Assembly: GCA_001312405.1 (NCBI GenBank)
Contig: BBDR01000003.1
Coordinates: 186,001 to 250,000 of the forward strand
Direction: 5' to 3'
Length of the DNA: 64,000 nucleotides
Origin: Clostridium sp. NkU-1
GTDB lineage: Bacteria; Bacillota_A; Clostridia; Lachnospirales; Lachnospiraceae
Shown: positions 29,744 through 40,726 of the stretch, one piece after another
How positions within the stretch are numbered: the first letter of the stretch is position 1
Layout: every line of letters starts with the position of its first letter
The notes under the pieces: model-generated
Database searches by the model: none
What the model was told of the DNA's origin: nothing
What the model saw: only the letters and a program-made list of their open reading frames with translations
Program-made: the position numbers and the translations under genes

Positions 29744-31506
29744 AACAATAAAACGAATCATTGACTGGTGCGGCGAATTTAAAGGGAAATTATATATAGG
29801 GTTTGTATTCTCCTTCTTTTCCGCATGGTTTGCAGCAATGCCAGTTATTATAGCTGCATATACAGTTGGCATGGTGATTGAGGAACAAAGAGGAGGAGCT
29901 GAATTTGATACGAAATGGATAGGACTCAGTATAATACTGATGTTACTCTTTATATTCCTTCGTTTTCTCTTTGATTATCTTAGAGCTATATTTCAGGAAG
30001 CAATCAGCTATGAGCTGGTTTCCAGAGACAGACTTGCGATTGGCGATTTGCTGAAACGGGTATCTCTTGGATATTTTCAGAGTGTGAATACCGGTGATAT
30101 CTTAAATTCAATCACAACAGGTCTGCATACATTAGAGAATATGGGAATCCGAATGGTCAATGACTTTATCGGAGGATATCTGAATTTCCTGTGCATTTTC
30201 ATATGGATTACTGTAATTAATCCAATGGTATCTTTCATAACAATCGCAGGTGTGGCCGGCTCCTTTTTATTCCTGGTGGTAATTTCAAGGTATAGTATGA
30301 GGAATGCTCCTGTATCTGCACAGACGGACCGTGATCTTACCAATGCGGCAATTGAATATGCAAGAGGATTGCCTGTAGTAAAATCCTTTGGTCAGGATGG
30401 GGCATCCATAGCTACCATGAAAAAGGCCTGCAAAGAGAGCAGGATTATCCATTTGAAAATCGAATGGGGGTTTGTACCAGGCAACTGCCTGCATTTGCTT
30501 GTGCTGAAAATTGCTTCTCTTGGCCTTCTCTTGTCAAGCTTTTATCTTGGCTGGACGAATCAGATATCAGTCTCTAATATGCTGTTATTATCGTTCCTGT
30601 CGTTCAGCGTATTTGCTTCCATTGAACCAATCAGTGACAGCGCACATGTTCTGGGCGTCATTGAAAACGCCATGAATCAGCTGGATGCACTGAAATCGGA
30701 AGAATTTATTGATGAGGGTGGCAGGGAGATTCCGCTTACTCACTATGGGATAGAGTTTCGCGATGTATCTTTTGGTTATGACTCCAGATTGATATTAAAT
30801 CATGTGAGCTTTAAAATTCCGGAAAAAAACCACGACTGCAATTGTTGGAACATCTGGAAGCGGAAAAACAACGATTTGTAACCTGATTGCAAAATTTTAT
30901 AATGTAAACAGCGGATGCATTGAAGTAGGCGGTATTAATGTAAAGGAATTTACCTGCGACAGTCTGCTGTCCAATATTTCAATGGTATTTCAGAATGTCT
31001 ATTTATTCCATGATACAATTCGGAATAATATCTGTTTTGGAAATCCTGAGGCAACAGAGGAAGATATGATACGTGCAGCGAAAAAGGCTTGCTGCCATGA
31101 TTTTATCACAGCCTTACCAGAAGGATATGATACGGTAATTGGAGAGGGCGGCGGAACGCTTTCAGGCGGTGAAAAGCAGAGAATATCTATTGCAAGAGCA
31201 ATCTTAAAAGATGCGCCTATCGTCATTCTGGATGAAGCTACCGCTTCCATTGACCCTGAAAATGAACACTATATTCAGGCGGCGATTTCAGAATTAACGA
31301 AAGGAAAGACGATCATTACAATCGCCCACCGTCTGGCAACCATTGAGAATGCTGATCAGATATTTGTTGTTGATCATGGAGAAATTGCTGAAAGCGGTAC
31401 CCATAAGGAATTGGTAAAAAAAGACGGTATCTATAAAAGATTTGTTGAAATACGTGAAAAGGCAGAAGATGGTATATTGAATTATAATGCTTCACCGGTC
31501 AGGTGA
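29736..31506 (+). CDS. ABC half-transporter (permease-ATPase), cluster B partner 2 (frameshifted)
   Basis: About 589 residues when joined. One shift, the A7 tract 30823-30829, falls just before Walker A; A6 restores EKTTTAIVGTSGSGKTTICNL over several segments. The remainder has MVFQNVYLF, LSGGEKQRISIARAIL and IVILDEATASID. It is the counterpart of 14574-16304 and 22169-23873, and the last gene of cluster B before the hairpin at 31560. Confidence 0.85.
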
Positions 31507-31559
31507 TTTTCAAAAATATTATACTGGAATAGCGTGTCAGGTAATCTGATGAAATTGGT

Positions 31560-31591
31560 GCCCTGGAGTGGTAATAATACTGCTCCAGGGC
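31560..31591. terminator. Hairpin after cluster B
   Basis: GCCCTGGAG (31560-31568) pairs perfectly with CTCCAGGGC (31583-31591) around 14 bases, about 55 bp after the last cluster B stop. No T run follows, so it may act as an RNA 3' stabiliser or a weak terminator. Confidence 0.55.
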
Positions 31592-31729
31592 AAATCATAT
31601 ATTTGCTGACAGAGCATTTACAAATAAAGATAGAAAGCTGTAAGAGATAATGTTATAATATGAATTGTTTTATATACGCAGGATTATGTGTATCAACAAA
31701 ATCTATCAGAACTGTCATTGGAGGTAATA

Positions 31730-32719
31730 ATGAATAAAAGGATACTGTTTACGATTATCACAACCTCTCTCCTTATTGTAGGTTGCGGAAAAAATGACTC
31801 AACGAATAGTCTGCAGCAAAATGAGAAGCCATCCCTGGAAACTTCTGCAGAAAATAGTGTAACCACAGATTCTCAAGAAGAGAGTATATCTATAACAACA
31901 ACTACAGCGGCGACAGCAACTACAACAGCAACAGGCAATACAATTGACTATAAGCAATATCTAAAAAAAGACATGGATCAGAAGTACTGATTCCGATTTC
32001 CCTGATAATGGGGGCTTATCTATTTTAATTTCAAAGATTGGTGATGGGAAGATTCAGGGAGAGGTCAGTGCAGTTGGCAATGGCCCGGCATACAATATAG
32101 ATAGCGCAGAATTTGAAGGAACCGTTAATAATGATACAGCGGTGTGCCAGCTTGTAAATGATTCCAGGGGAAATAAGGGAACGATTGAATTTTTATTTAA
32201 ACCTGATGATACCCTTGAGTCCACGATTACAATAACCGGGAGATCAAATGATACAGTAATGAGCTTCCGGAAGGCACGTTTGAGTTTACTCCATACAATC
32301 TTAAAAACATAGATGGCCTTGAGCTTATCAAAGAACAAACCTTTATGGTGGATTTAAATTCATGGGGGAATGTTAAATTCGTATCAGGAAAAATAACAGG
32401 GGGTGACCATATACCTGTTGTATTTTATTTAACCAATGAAGATGGAGATATTCTTTATAATTTCTATGCAGCTCTTCCTTATAGCATAGATGTTAAAGCA
32501 GTTTCCTTTCAAGATGTAAACAAGGATGGGCGGAAGGATATCATCATTATTGCTGCGGACAACTATGACGGCGCAGCGGGAGATCCCATAGCTACAGTTT
32601 ACCTGCAGGAGGCCGATGGGTCATTCACAAATGACTATAAGCTGGACCAGGAAATAAATGATTCTGGAAATAATAAAGATGTAAGTACTATAGCGAATTA
32701 CCTTTCAAGTAAATTCTAG
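31730..32719 (+). CDS. Lipoprotein with Thr/Ala-rich linker and EF-hand-like repeat (frameshifted)
   Basis: About 329 residues when joined. ATG 31730 follows GGAGG. The signal peptide ends in LIVGC (lipobox), then a polar and Thr/Ala-rich linker to about residue 75. The A7 tract at 31963-31969 and one missing base near 32268 break the frame. The middle part resembles a beta-sandwich; the C-terminal part holds DVNKDGRKDIIII, an FG-GAP/VCBS-like calcium loop, and ends in STIANYLSSKF. No exact family was recognised. It is a surface protein with its own promoter region (TATAAT at about 31652). Confidence 0.7.
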
Positions 32720-33116
32720 TCATATTTTTGCGTATGGTTATTTATTTAAACTAATTGTTAAGGTAAATCTTTAAAGGGGTAATGCTCTGCCGTCAAGATC
32801 CTGTCGGTCTTAACCGATATATTTTTTTGATTGTTTAATTGCCTATGGAAACAAAAAGATTTCAGCAGTATCAAATTGTATAGTTAAAGTAAAATTGAGA
32901 GAACTGTAAAAGGTTCTCTTTTTTTATTCCTAAAATTTAAGGAGGATAAAACCTGAAGCATGATATGCAGGAATAAGCGTAAAGGTCCCTGTTCTGAACA
33001 TAAAATTGATCGTAAATAACGAATCAGTAAACTTTTACAGATCAGAGATAATGTCACCAAAAAAAGCTTGGCAGAATATTATAGTATTACAGAATTCATA
33101 TAAAGGAGTTAAAAAT
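32720..33116 (+). terminator. Gap with two terminator hairpins
   Basis: Two hairpins are visible in this 397-bp gap. TCGGT-CTTA-ACCGA (32804-32817) is followed by T7 at 32822-32828. AGAGAAC and GTTCTCT (32898-32919) enclose 8 bases and run into a T7 stretch. The stretch between them encodes nothing supportable, so a small RNA ending at the second terminator is conceivable but unproved. Confidence 0.55.
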
Positions 33117-36099
33117 ATGGCAACAGTATCAGGTCAAATTATATTTGATAGAAATAGAAGTGCTATTATAGATGCTGGAGATTCTGGAATAGCTAATGTA
33201 CCTGTTGTATTACAGAATACAACAGCAGGTGTCAGGCTTGTAGTTCTTACGGATGCTGCTGGAAATTATGCATTTACGAATGTTCCAAATGGCAGCTATA
33301 GAATTGTAGAGGCTTATGGTACTGCGGGGGGAGTACCAACACCAGGCGATTTTACACTGGCTTCAGCAGGACCAGTTCCTACTGCTGCAACGCCCCCTAT
33401 TAGTTTTGTAGCAAATCCCCCTGCAGGGTCAACAAACCTGGACTGTTTAACACCTAATACAATATTAATAACAGTAACAGGAGCAGATGTAACCAATCAA
33501 ACTATATTAAATGGCCCGGTGATTTATACACCTATAGCAACTATATTAGATCCATGCACAACGGTATCCAGTATAAATCTTATTACAGATGCAGATAACG
33601 GAACCTTTGGATTTTTTCCGCCAGGAACATCAGCCAATACAGGACCAGCAACTGCACCTTATCCAAATGTTACGCCAGATTTTACTTATGTAGTACCAGA
33701 TCCTTCTAAGTTTACACCAATAGATGGAGAATATACAGTACAAAATATTATGACAGATGCAATGAGCAATGTTATAGGGGCCTGGTGGCGTATTGCCGAC
33801 CATACGACTGGAAATGAAACCGGAAGATTGATGGTAGTAAATGGGTTTAACCCAGGTGCTGTATTTTTCAGGTCAACAGTACCTGTTACACCGAATACTA
33901 ATTATTTATTCAGCACATGGATACTTAATCTTTTTAAAGTAACAGGGTTTCCGCCGGCACAGTTAGGTGTCAGAATACTGGATCAGAACGGTAATGTACT
34001 GTTTCAGCAAGCATTAGGAGTTGAAATTCCGGTTAATATAAATGCACCAGAGTGGAAGCAAATAGGAACCGTTATTAATTCTATGAATAACACTCAAATT
34101 ACAGTAGAATTCTTCAGTGAGGGAGAAGCTGTTGTAGGGAACGATTATGCGATTGATGATGTTGCTTTACAGGAAATCTTAGTTCCAACATTTACTCCAG
34201 TTAAATCAAGCAGCACGTTTACTGCAAATGTGGGCGATATCGTAACGTATACGGTTCAATTAACAAATACGTGTACCAGTCCTCTGACGGATGTGTTTTT
34301 TTAAGGATAATATTCCAAATGGTTTATTGTTTTTACCTGGAAGTGTAATTGTTAATGGAGTTCCTGAACCAGGAGCAGATCCTAATATAGGTTTTCCGCT
34401 GCCGGATATTCCAGGTGGAACCACTACCGATGTAACCTTTCAGGTTAGAGTTGAAGGTGTTCCGAATCCAAATCCTGCTATTAATACAGCTGCTATGGAT
34501 TATTCTTATACACCTGTTGAGGGTGGCATACCAGGTACTTTTTCAGAAGAATCCAACCCGGTTCCTCTTATGGTTGAAGAAGTCCCAGGCGAAGCAGATA
34601 TTGCTGTAGAAAAGCAAAGTAATCAGGTAATTGCTGTGCCAGGAGAACCGTTAAGCTATACGATTACAGTCAATAATTTTGGTCCAAGTACAGCAGAGAA
34701 TGTTTTACTGATGGATAGTATACCAGGTTCTATTCTTAATCCAGAGTATTCAGTAGATGGAGGAGTAATATTTAACCCGTGGCCGGGATTTCTCGCTTTA
34801 GGAACATTACCGGCAGGAGCAGAAAGAATTATTATAATAAGAGGAACGGTAAGTCCTGAAGCAACAGGCGTGATTACCAATACAGCAGTAGTCAGCTCAA
34901 CTACACCAGATCCAAATCCAGAGAATAATACGTCAACGTCAGAGACTCCGGTATCAGCGATCGAAGCAGACCTTGCGGTAGAAAAGCAAAGCAATCAGGC
35001 AATTGGCATACCGGGAGAGCTGCTTAACTATACAATTGTAGTTAATAATTTTGGCCCCAATGCAGCAGACAATGTTCTTTTGATGGATAGTGTACCAAGT
35101 TCTATTCTTAATCCGGAGTACTCAATAGATGGAGGAGTAATATTTAATCCATGGCCGGGATTCCTGAATTTAGGAACATTGCCGGCAGGAGCGGAAAGAA
35201 TTATTGTAATAAGAGGAACTATAAGCACAACAGCAGCAGGAATTATTATAAATACAGCAACAGTAAGTTCTTCTACACCCGACCCAAATCCTGAGAATAA
35301 TACTTCAACATCAGAGACACCAATATTAACTCCCGCACAAGCAGATGTTTCAGTTACAAAAACTGCAAGTCCCAATCCAGTGGCTCCGGGACAAGAGATA
35401 ACCTTTACTCTTGCAGTATTCAATGCAGGACCCAACACTGCAGAAAACGTGATTGTAAATGATAATATTTCAGCCAGCATTACAGAACCTGAATATTCAA
35501 CCGATGGAGGGGCAACATTTAATCCATGGCTGGGATCTCTTAATATAGGAGCATTGCCGGCTGGAGCATCAAGAACGATTATCATCAGAGGAACAGTATC
35601 AGAATCAGCTTCCGGGTGTATAAATAATACGGCAATTGTAATTTCAGCAACACCGGATCCTGATTTTCTGAACAACGTATCATCAATATGTATAGCGGTA
35701 GCAACGGAAGAAGAAGGAGCAGACATTTCTGTGAAGAAATTTGCAAATAAGATAAAAGCTTGCTGCGGAGAACTGGTGGAGTTTACAATCGTGGTATCCA
35801 ATGCAGGCCCGGCAGATGCTCTGAATGTTGTTTTAACAGACAGCCTTGCAAACATTCTTAAAAAACCCACATATTCACTGGATGATGGGTCTACTTTCCA
35901 GCCGTGGCCCGGAAGCATTAATTTAGGAACAATACCAGCAGGGACATCAAGAGTTATTCTTATAAAAGGGTGCATACGGCAGGCATGTACCTGCAAAATA
36001 AATAATACAGCACAAGTCAGTTCGACAACACCAGATCCGGACCTTGACAATAATACCGCGACAGCTGCTGTGCAGGTTTTGAAATGCTATGACGATTGA
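33117..36099 (+). CDS. Large DUF11/SdrD-B-like repeat protein (frameshifted)
   Basis: About 993 residues when joined. ATG 33117 has AAAGGAGT upstream. Residues 1-80 are an SdrD-B/Cna-B-like module (SGQIIFDRNRSAIIDAGDSG, then NYAFTNVPNGSYRIVEAYG). A middle region of about 250 residues resembles a carbohydrate-binding sandwich. Five DUF11 repeats of 124-126 residues follow, each with a YTI.V.N.GP core and ending TPDPNPENNTST. T7 at 34296-34302 breaks repeat 1; T6 restores TDVFFKDNIPNG. There is no signal peptide, no LPxTG anchor and no C-terminal membrane helix. Only the last repeat is cysteine-containing (ACCGE, GCIRQACTC). A spore-surface location is possible but inferred. Confidence 0.8.
34594..36090 (+). 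repeat. Four tandem coding repeats (DUF11 units 2-5)
   Basis: Units begin at about 34594, 34966, 35341 and 35719, each opening with GCAGA(T/C). Units 2 and 3 are nearly identical at DNA level over long stretches (for example GATGGAGGAGTAATATTTAA occurs in both), pointing to recent duplication. Units 4 and 5 are more diverged. Confidence 0.8.
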
Positions 36100-36154
36100 C
36101 AGCGTATCAAAAGGCATCAGGACAGCAATGTAGAAAAAGCATTTAAATAATAAC

Positions 36155-36182
36155 TTGACAAATAGTCAGTACTGAGTATAAT
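36155..36182 (+). promoter_or_regulatory. Promoter of the PadR operon
   Basis: TTGACA (36155-36160), a 16-bp spacer and TATAAT (36177-36182) match the vegetative consensus exactly, 44 bp before the PadR start codon. Confidence 0.85.
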
Positions 36183-36200
36183 TATATCAGTACTGACTAT
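36162..36200. promoter_or_regulatory. PadR operator: nested inverted repeat over the promoter
   Basis: ATAGTCAGTACTGA (36162-36175) and its perfect complement TCAGTACTGACTAT (36187-36200) flank an 11-bp core containing the -10 box. Each arm holds its own palindrome, TCAGTACTGA. Binding would occlude the promoter, so autorepression by the PadR protein is likely. Confidence 0.75.
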
Positions 36201-36225
36201 TTTGTTATTAAGAAAGGTGAATATT

Positions 36226-36769
36226 ATGATCCCCCTTTATATTCTTGGTTTACTTCAAAGATACGGCCCGCAGCATGGCTACCAGATTAAAAAAATCATT
36301 GCAGAGCAGCTCTCTGACTTTACCCAGATCAAGCTGCCGACAATTTATTATCATCTGGAAAAGATGGAAACAGATGGTCTGCTTTCTGCAAACAGGGAAA
36401 AGTCGGGGAGCAGGCCGGAAAAAAACGATTTATACGATTACGGATAAAGGAATCGCGGCATTTAAGAACATGATCGCCGGGCTGGTTGAATTTGAATACC
36501 GGCCCACGTTTCCTTCAGACGGTGTTTTCTACTTTTCTGATTATATTGAAAATGCAGAGATTTTAAGCCATTTAACGGCTTATGTCCACAAGCTGAATAC
36601 AACAATATCCAATATTGAAAAACACAGGGAAGAAACCATGCATTTCGTACCGGAGGAGGACAGAACAATGGTAAATATCATATTCAGCCATCATCTCCAC
36701 CATTACCGGGCGGAGCTTGAATGGGCGGAGGAAACATTGAATCGTTTGAGTTTAAAGGGAGAGAGATGA
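36226..36769 (+). CDS. PadR-family transcriptional repressor (frameshifted)
   Basis: About 180 residues. ATG 36226 follows AAAGGTG. The winged helix is clear: MIPLYILGLLQRYGPQHGYQ, then LPTIYYHLEKMETDGLLS. The A7 tract at 36419-36425 breaks the frame just before the wing; A6 restores EKTIYTITDKGIAAF. The C-terminal helical domain (THHLHHYRAELEWAEETL-like, from IIFSHHLHHYRAELE) is of the PadR type. The stop overlaps the methyltransferase start (ATGA at 36766), so repressor and enzyme form one unit, with the enzyme probably induced by a toxic or phenolic ligand. Confidence 0.83.
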
Positions 36770-37435
36770 TGAGAAAGCAAAGAGTCATAGAAACGCACGA
36801 AGGCATTCAGGATAAGATGACAGTAGAAATCTTCGACGATTTTGCCAGAATCATGCGGGATAAGGGCTGGAACAATGTAGATAGCTTCATCAAAGCAGGG
36901 ATCACAAAAGGAAATGTACTGGAGATCGGTCCCGGTCCTGGGTATATTGGCCTTGAGTGGCTTAAGAGAGTTCCAGATGCATCTCTTACCGGATGCGAGA
37001 TAAGCCGGGAAATGATCAGGCTCGCAGAAAAGAATGCAAGGGATTACGGCTTTGAAAAAAAGAACCGCCTATGTTGAAGCAACTGCATGCAGATGCCGCT
37101 TCCGGACAGCTCCTTTGATGCTGTTTTTTTCCAACGGCTCCCTTCATGAATGGGAAGACCCTGTAAAGGCTTTTAATGAAATAGACAGAGTATTAAAGCC
37201 CCAGGGACTTTTCTGCATCACAGACATGCGCCGTGATGTTATCCCTCTGATCAAGTGGTTCCTTTATTACTCAACCAGGCCGAAAGAGATCCGTCCGGGA
37301 TTTTTAACTTCTTTTAATGCCTCATATACGGTTGATGAGATAGAAGGCCTGCTCAGTCAGTCAAAGCTAAAAGATACTGCTGTCAGCAAGGAGTTTTTCG
37401 GCTTATGTATAACAGGAAAGAAGGCAGCTTTATAG
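36766..37435 (+). CDS. SAM-dependent class I methyltransferase (frameshifted)
   Basis: About 222 residues when joined. Motif I is VLEIGPGPGYIGLEW, followed by an acidic LTGCEISREMIRLAEKNA segment. Three indels disturb the middle: A7 at 37055-37061, one missing base near 37090 and T7 at 37124-37130. Correcting all three gives motif II/III text MQMPLPDSSFDAVFSNGSLHEW, split over these tracts, and then DRVLKPQGLFCITDMRRD. The acceptor substrate is not predictable. Coupling to a PadR gene suggests a small-molecule detoxification or modification role. Confidence 0.8.
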
Positions 37436-37506
37436 CAGCAGTGTCATGCAATAAGCTTAGTTGTACAGACCCAGACTGTGTTTTATGAAAAATGGCATAT
37501 ATGAAA

Positions 37507-37543
37507 AGAAAGGTGATTGTGCGTCTGCGGCAATCACCTTTCT
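37507..37543. terminator. Strong terminator hairpin
   Basis: AGAAAGGTGATTG (37507-37519) and CAATCACCTTTCT (37531-37543) form a perfect 13-bp stem around 11 bases, followed by CTTTCC. It lies 70 bp after the methyltransferase. Confidence 0.75.
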
Positions 37544-37684
37544 CTTTCCACCTTAATTATAGCATATGCAACCAGCCATAACAAGACTGTTTTTATGATT
37601 CGGGTTGTGCTAGACTATTTTGAATAACGGTTTAGGAAATAAATTTTCTGCCGATTCTATAATATAAGAGAGGTGGTATTTGTT

Positions 37685-39870
37685 ATGGATAATAACCGGA
37701 CGGAATTAGAATTTGAGAAGAGCAGGTTAGAACAAACCATTGCTTTAGCGAAAAAGCATCTGGATCAAGCCAGAGACCGCAATGAGGAGAATAAGTCTGC
37801 TATAATTTCTGCCAAGAAAGAGCTGCGTGAGAATACGTCTCACTCCATATCAAATCTATGGGGCAGCGAAGCCTTTGAAGCCCTTGCTGCCTTAAACCAG
37901 TATATGGATCCGATCACAGATAAAATCGCCGATTATGAAGCGGTAGAAAACAGAATCCTGTTACTGGAGAACATGATCCAATCTCCTTATTTCGCCCGGA
38001 TTGATTTTAAATTCGATGATGAAGATACATTTGAAAAGGTCTACATCGGACGAACCTCCTTAAAGAAAGATGATACGAATGAATTTTTTATTTATGACTG
38101 GAGATCTCCGATCGCAAGCGTTTTTTTATCGTTTTGTATTGGGGCAGGTATTTTACGATGCTCCCGGCGGAAGGATCACAGGAGAGGTTAATTTAAAGCG
38201 CCAGTATGAAATTACCAAAGGGGAGCTGGAATATTATTTCGATGCTGAGGTACAGATTGTAGATGAATTTTTAAGAAAGCTGCTGTCCCAGAATACTTCT
38301 CCTAAGATGAAAACCATTGTAGAAACCATTCAAAAGGAACAGGACATTGTCATCCGGGATATGGATAATGATTTAATGATGGTACAGGGAGTGGCAGGCA
38401 GCGGCAAGACATCCATCGCTCTTCACAGGGCAGCCTACCTTATGTACCAGGGCCTGTCCTCAAAGCTGTCCGCTGATAATATATTGATCATTTCACCAAA
38501 CTCTTTATTTGAGCAGTATATTTCCAATGTATTGCCTGAGCTTGGAGAAGATCATGTTGTTTCGGTGGTATTCGAAGATATCATTGCTTCCGTGCTGCGA
38601 AATGAGCACGTACAATCAAGAAATCAATTTTTAGAAAACCTGATCTCAAATTCTAAATACAGAGAAATGATAAAAAGCAGCATAGAATTCAAAACATCCC
38701 GCCAGTTTCTGGAAATATTGGATCGGTTCATTGATGATCTTCCCCACAAATGGATGAACTTTGAGGATGTCTGCTATGACGGCGAGTGCATCATAAGCGG
38801 AGAAATGATAAAAGAGAAAGTATTATCCGGAAGAAGCGAAACCCCTCTGGGAATGAGATTAAAGCTGATAAGGGGATATATTTTGGAGCTGATCAGCGAG
38901 TCTGGGAAATCCCGCTTAAAGAAATCAGAAAAAAATTCTGATTAATGAAGAAATGCTGGAATTCATGGAACTTGATATAAAGGCTGTTTACAGAAAGCTG
39001 TTCCATGATAAAGAATATTTTTACAGCCTGGCAAAAGACATGGAGCTTCCCGGCTGCATGGACCATATTTTAACCTTTACCCAGGAAAATTTAGATACCG
39101 ATCTGCTATACTATGATGATGCAACGGTTCTCACTTATCTGAATTTAAAAATATATGGGGTTCATAAATATAAAGCCATTAAGCAGGTAGTGATTGATGA
39201 AGCGCAGGATTACTATCCCCTCCATTTTGAGATCTTTCATTTGCTGTTTCAAAAAGCGAAATTTACGGTTCTGGGAGATATCAACCAGACCCTGGAAAAA
39301 AAGCGAAGACTTATCCTTATACCAGCAGATCAGAAAAATCTTTAATAAGAAAAAAGTCTTCCCTTGTTACAATGGACAAAAGCTTCCGCTGTACAAATGA
39401 AATTTTAAATTATGGTTTAAGATTCCTTGAGCAAAGTACAGAGATAAAGAGCTTCAACCGAAAGGGAGATGAGCCGGAGATATATGCGGCTGAAGACCAA
39501 TTATCGTTTCATGACATGATTATATCAGAAGTGAAATCCTGTCTTGAAATGGGATATCAATCAATCGGACTAATCTGTAAAACTGAAAAAAATGCCCTTT
39601 TCCTCTTTGAGTGCTTAAAGGACAAAGCTGATATCCAATTAATAAAAAAATGAAAGCACAACAGATTTACATGGGGTATTCATTATACCGGTCTATATGT
39701 CCAAAGGGCTTGAGTTTGATGCTGTTTTGATATGTGACGCTGATGCTGAAAATTATTACAGCCAGGATGATAAAAAGCTTTTATATATCGCCTGCACAAG
39801 GGCTCTTCACAGGCTTAACCTGTTCTGCAGGGGAGAGGCCAGTCCCTTACTTAAAGAAAGAAAATCGTAG
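37685..39870 (+). CDS. HelD-like UvrD/Rep-family ATPase (frameshifted)
   Basis: About 727 residues when joined, typical of HelD, which recycles stalled RNA polymerase. The N-terminal coiled-coil (EFEKSRLEQTIALAKKHL) and IYDWRSPIAS motif are characteristic of the group. Walker A is VQGVAGSGKTSIALHRAAYL, Walker B is VVIDEAQDYYPLHFEIF, and the C-terminal motifs are SKGLEFDAVLI and YIACTRALHRL. Six indels interrupt it: T7 38121, A7 38929, A7 39296, A6 39350, A7 39644 and their joins; shortening each by one restores the motifs. ATG 37685 follows GAGGTGG. It has no operon partners. Confidence 0.85.
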
Positions 39871-39881
39871 ATTTGATTAGT

Positions 39882-40004
39882 ATGCTGGGGCAGAAGCAGT
39901 ATTTCGTTTTGTCCCGGCAGGAACAGCTCAGGGAAAAATACCTTCTCATTGCTGAAAAGCCTGAAAGGTTATATAATCAATATCAGTATGCAATCCGCTG
40001 GTAA
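39882..40004 (+). CDS. Unrecognised 40-residue ORF
   Basis: A short open frame between the helicase and the MBL gene, starting MLGQKQYFVLSRQEQLREKY and ending in QYAIRW. It has no clear ribosome site. It may be the surviving tail of a lost gene rather than a real small protein. It ends 20 bp before the MBL start. Confidence 0.3.
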   Translation: MLGQKQYFVLSRQEQLREKYLLIAEKPERLYNQYQYAIRW

Positions 40005-40024
40005 ATTTTGTGAGGTAATATAAA

Positions 40025-40726
40025 ATGGATCAAATAATTATGCTGGATATAAATTTTCAATATCAGAATGAAACCCGGACAATTCATCCGGTTTTATTGT
40101 TAAGCGCCAATGAGGTTGTTCTTGTGGACTGCGGATATCCCGGTTTCCTTCCTTTATTAGAAGATGAGATGAAGTCAAAGGGTATTGATCCAGGTGCCTT
40201 AACAAAGGTATTGATCACTCACCATGATGACGATCACATGGGAGCTTTATTTGAAATAAAGGAAAAATATCCTGAGATTAAGGTCGTGGCAGGCCATGGG
40301 GAAAGCGGGTATATTTCGGGCAAGAATAAATCGCTGCGTTTGTTACAGGCGGAAGAAATGCTGAATGTGCTGCCCAAAGAGCAAAAGCCTTTTGGAATTC
40401 AATTCTGTGAATCCCTGAGAATGGTAAAACCAGTTTCAGTGGACATAGAGGTTAAGAACGGGGAACATTTTGACTGGGCCGGCGGCTGTGAGATCATTGA
40501 TACTCCGGGACATATGCCGGGACACATTTCTTTGTATCTGAAAGAGAGCAATTCCGTTATCACAGGAGATGCAGCAGTCATTGAGGGGGATCAACTGGTC
40601 ATCGCAAATCCACAGTTTACCCTGGATCTGGATACGGCCAAAGCTTCCCTTAATAAACTTATTTCTCTGGAGGCAGACCGTTATTATTGCTATCATGGAG
40701 GTTTTTTGGAAAACCGGAGACAATGA
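40025..40726 (+). CDS. Metallo-beta-lactamase fold hydrolase
   Basis: Intact, 233 residues; GAGGT lies 7 bases before ATG 40025. The metal site is THHDDDHMG, the HHDxDH variant common in this superfamily, with downstream ligands in DTPGHMPGHIS, SVITGDA and YYCYHGG. It is a soluble single-domain enzyme. The family includes thioesterases, lactonases and glyoxalase II-like enzymes, and the substrate cannot be chosen from sequence. It is monocistronic as far as can be seen. Confidence 0.85.
   Translation: MDQIIMLDINFQYQNETRTIHPVLLLSANEVVLVDCGYPGFLPLLEDEMKSKGIDPGALTKVLITHHDDDHMGALFEIKEKYPEIKVVAGHGESGYISGKNKSLRLLQAEEMLNVLPKEQKPFGIQFCESLRMVKPVSVDIEVKNGEHFDWAGGCEIIDTPGHMPGHISLYLKESNSVITGDAAVIEGDQLVIANPQFTLDLDTAKASLNKLISLEADRYYCYHGGFLENRRQ

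Noticed and set aside
34296..34302. Programmed frameshift in the DUF11 gene
   Set aside because: The same T7/A7 pattern occurs in unrelated genes throughout the window, so a gene-specific programmed event is not needed.
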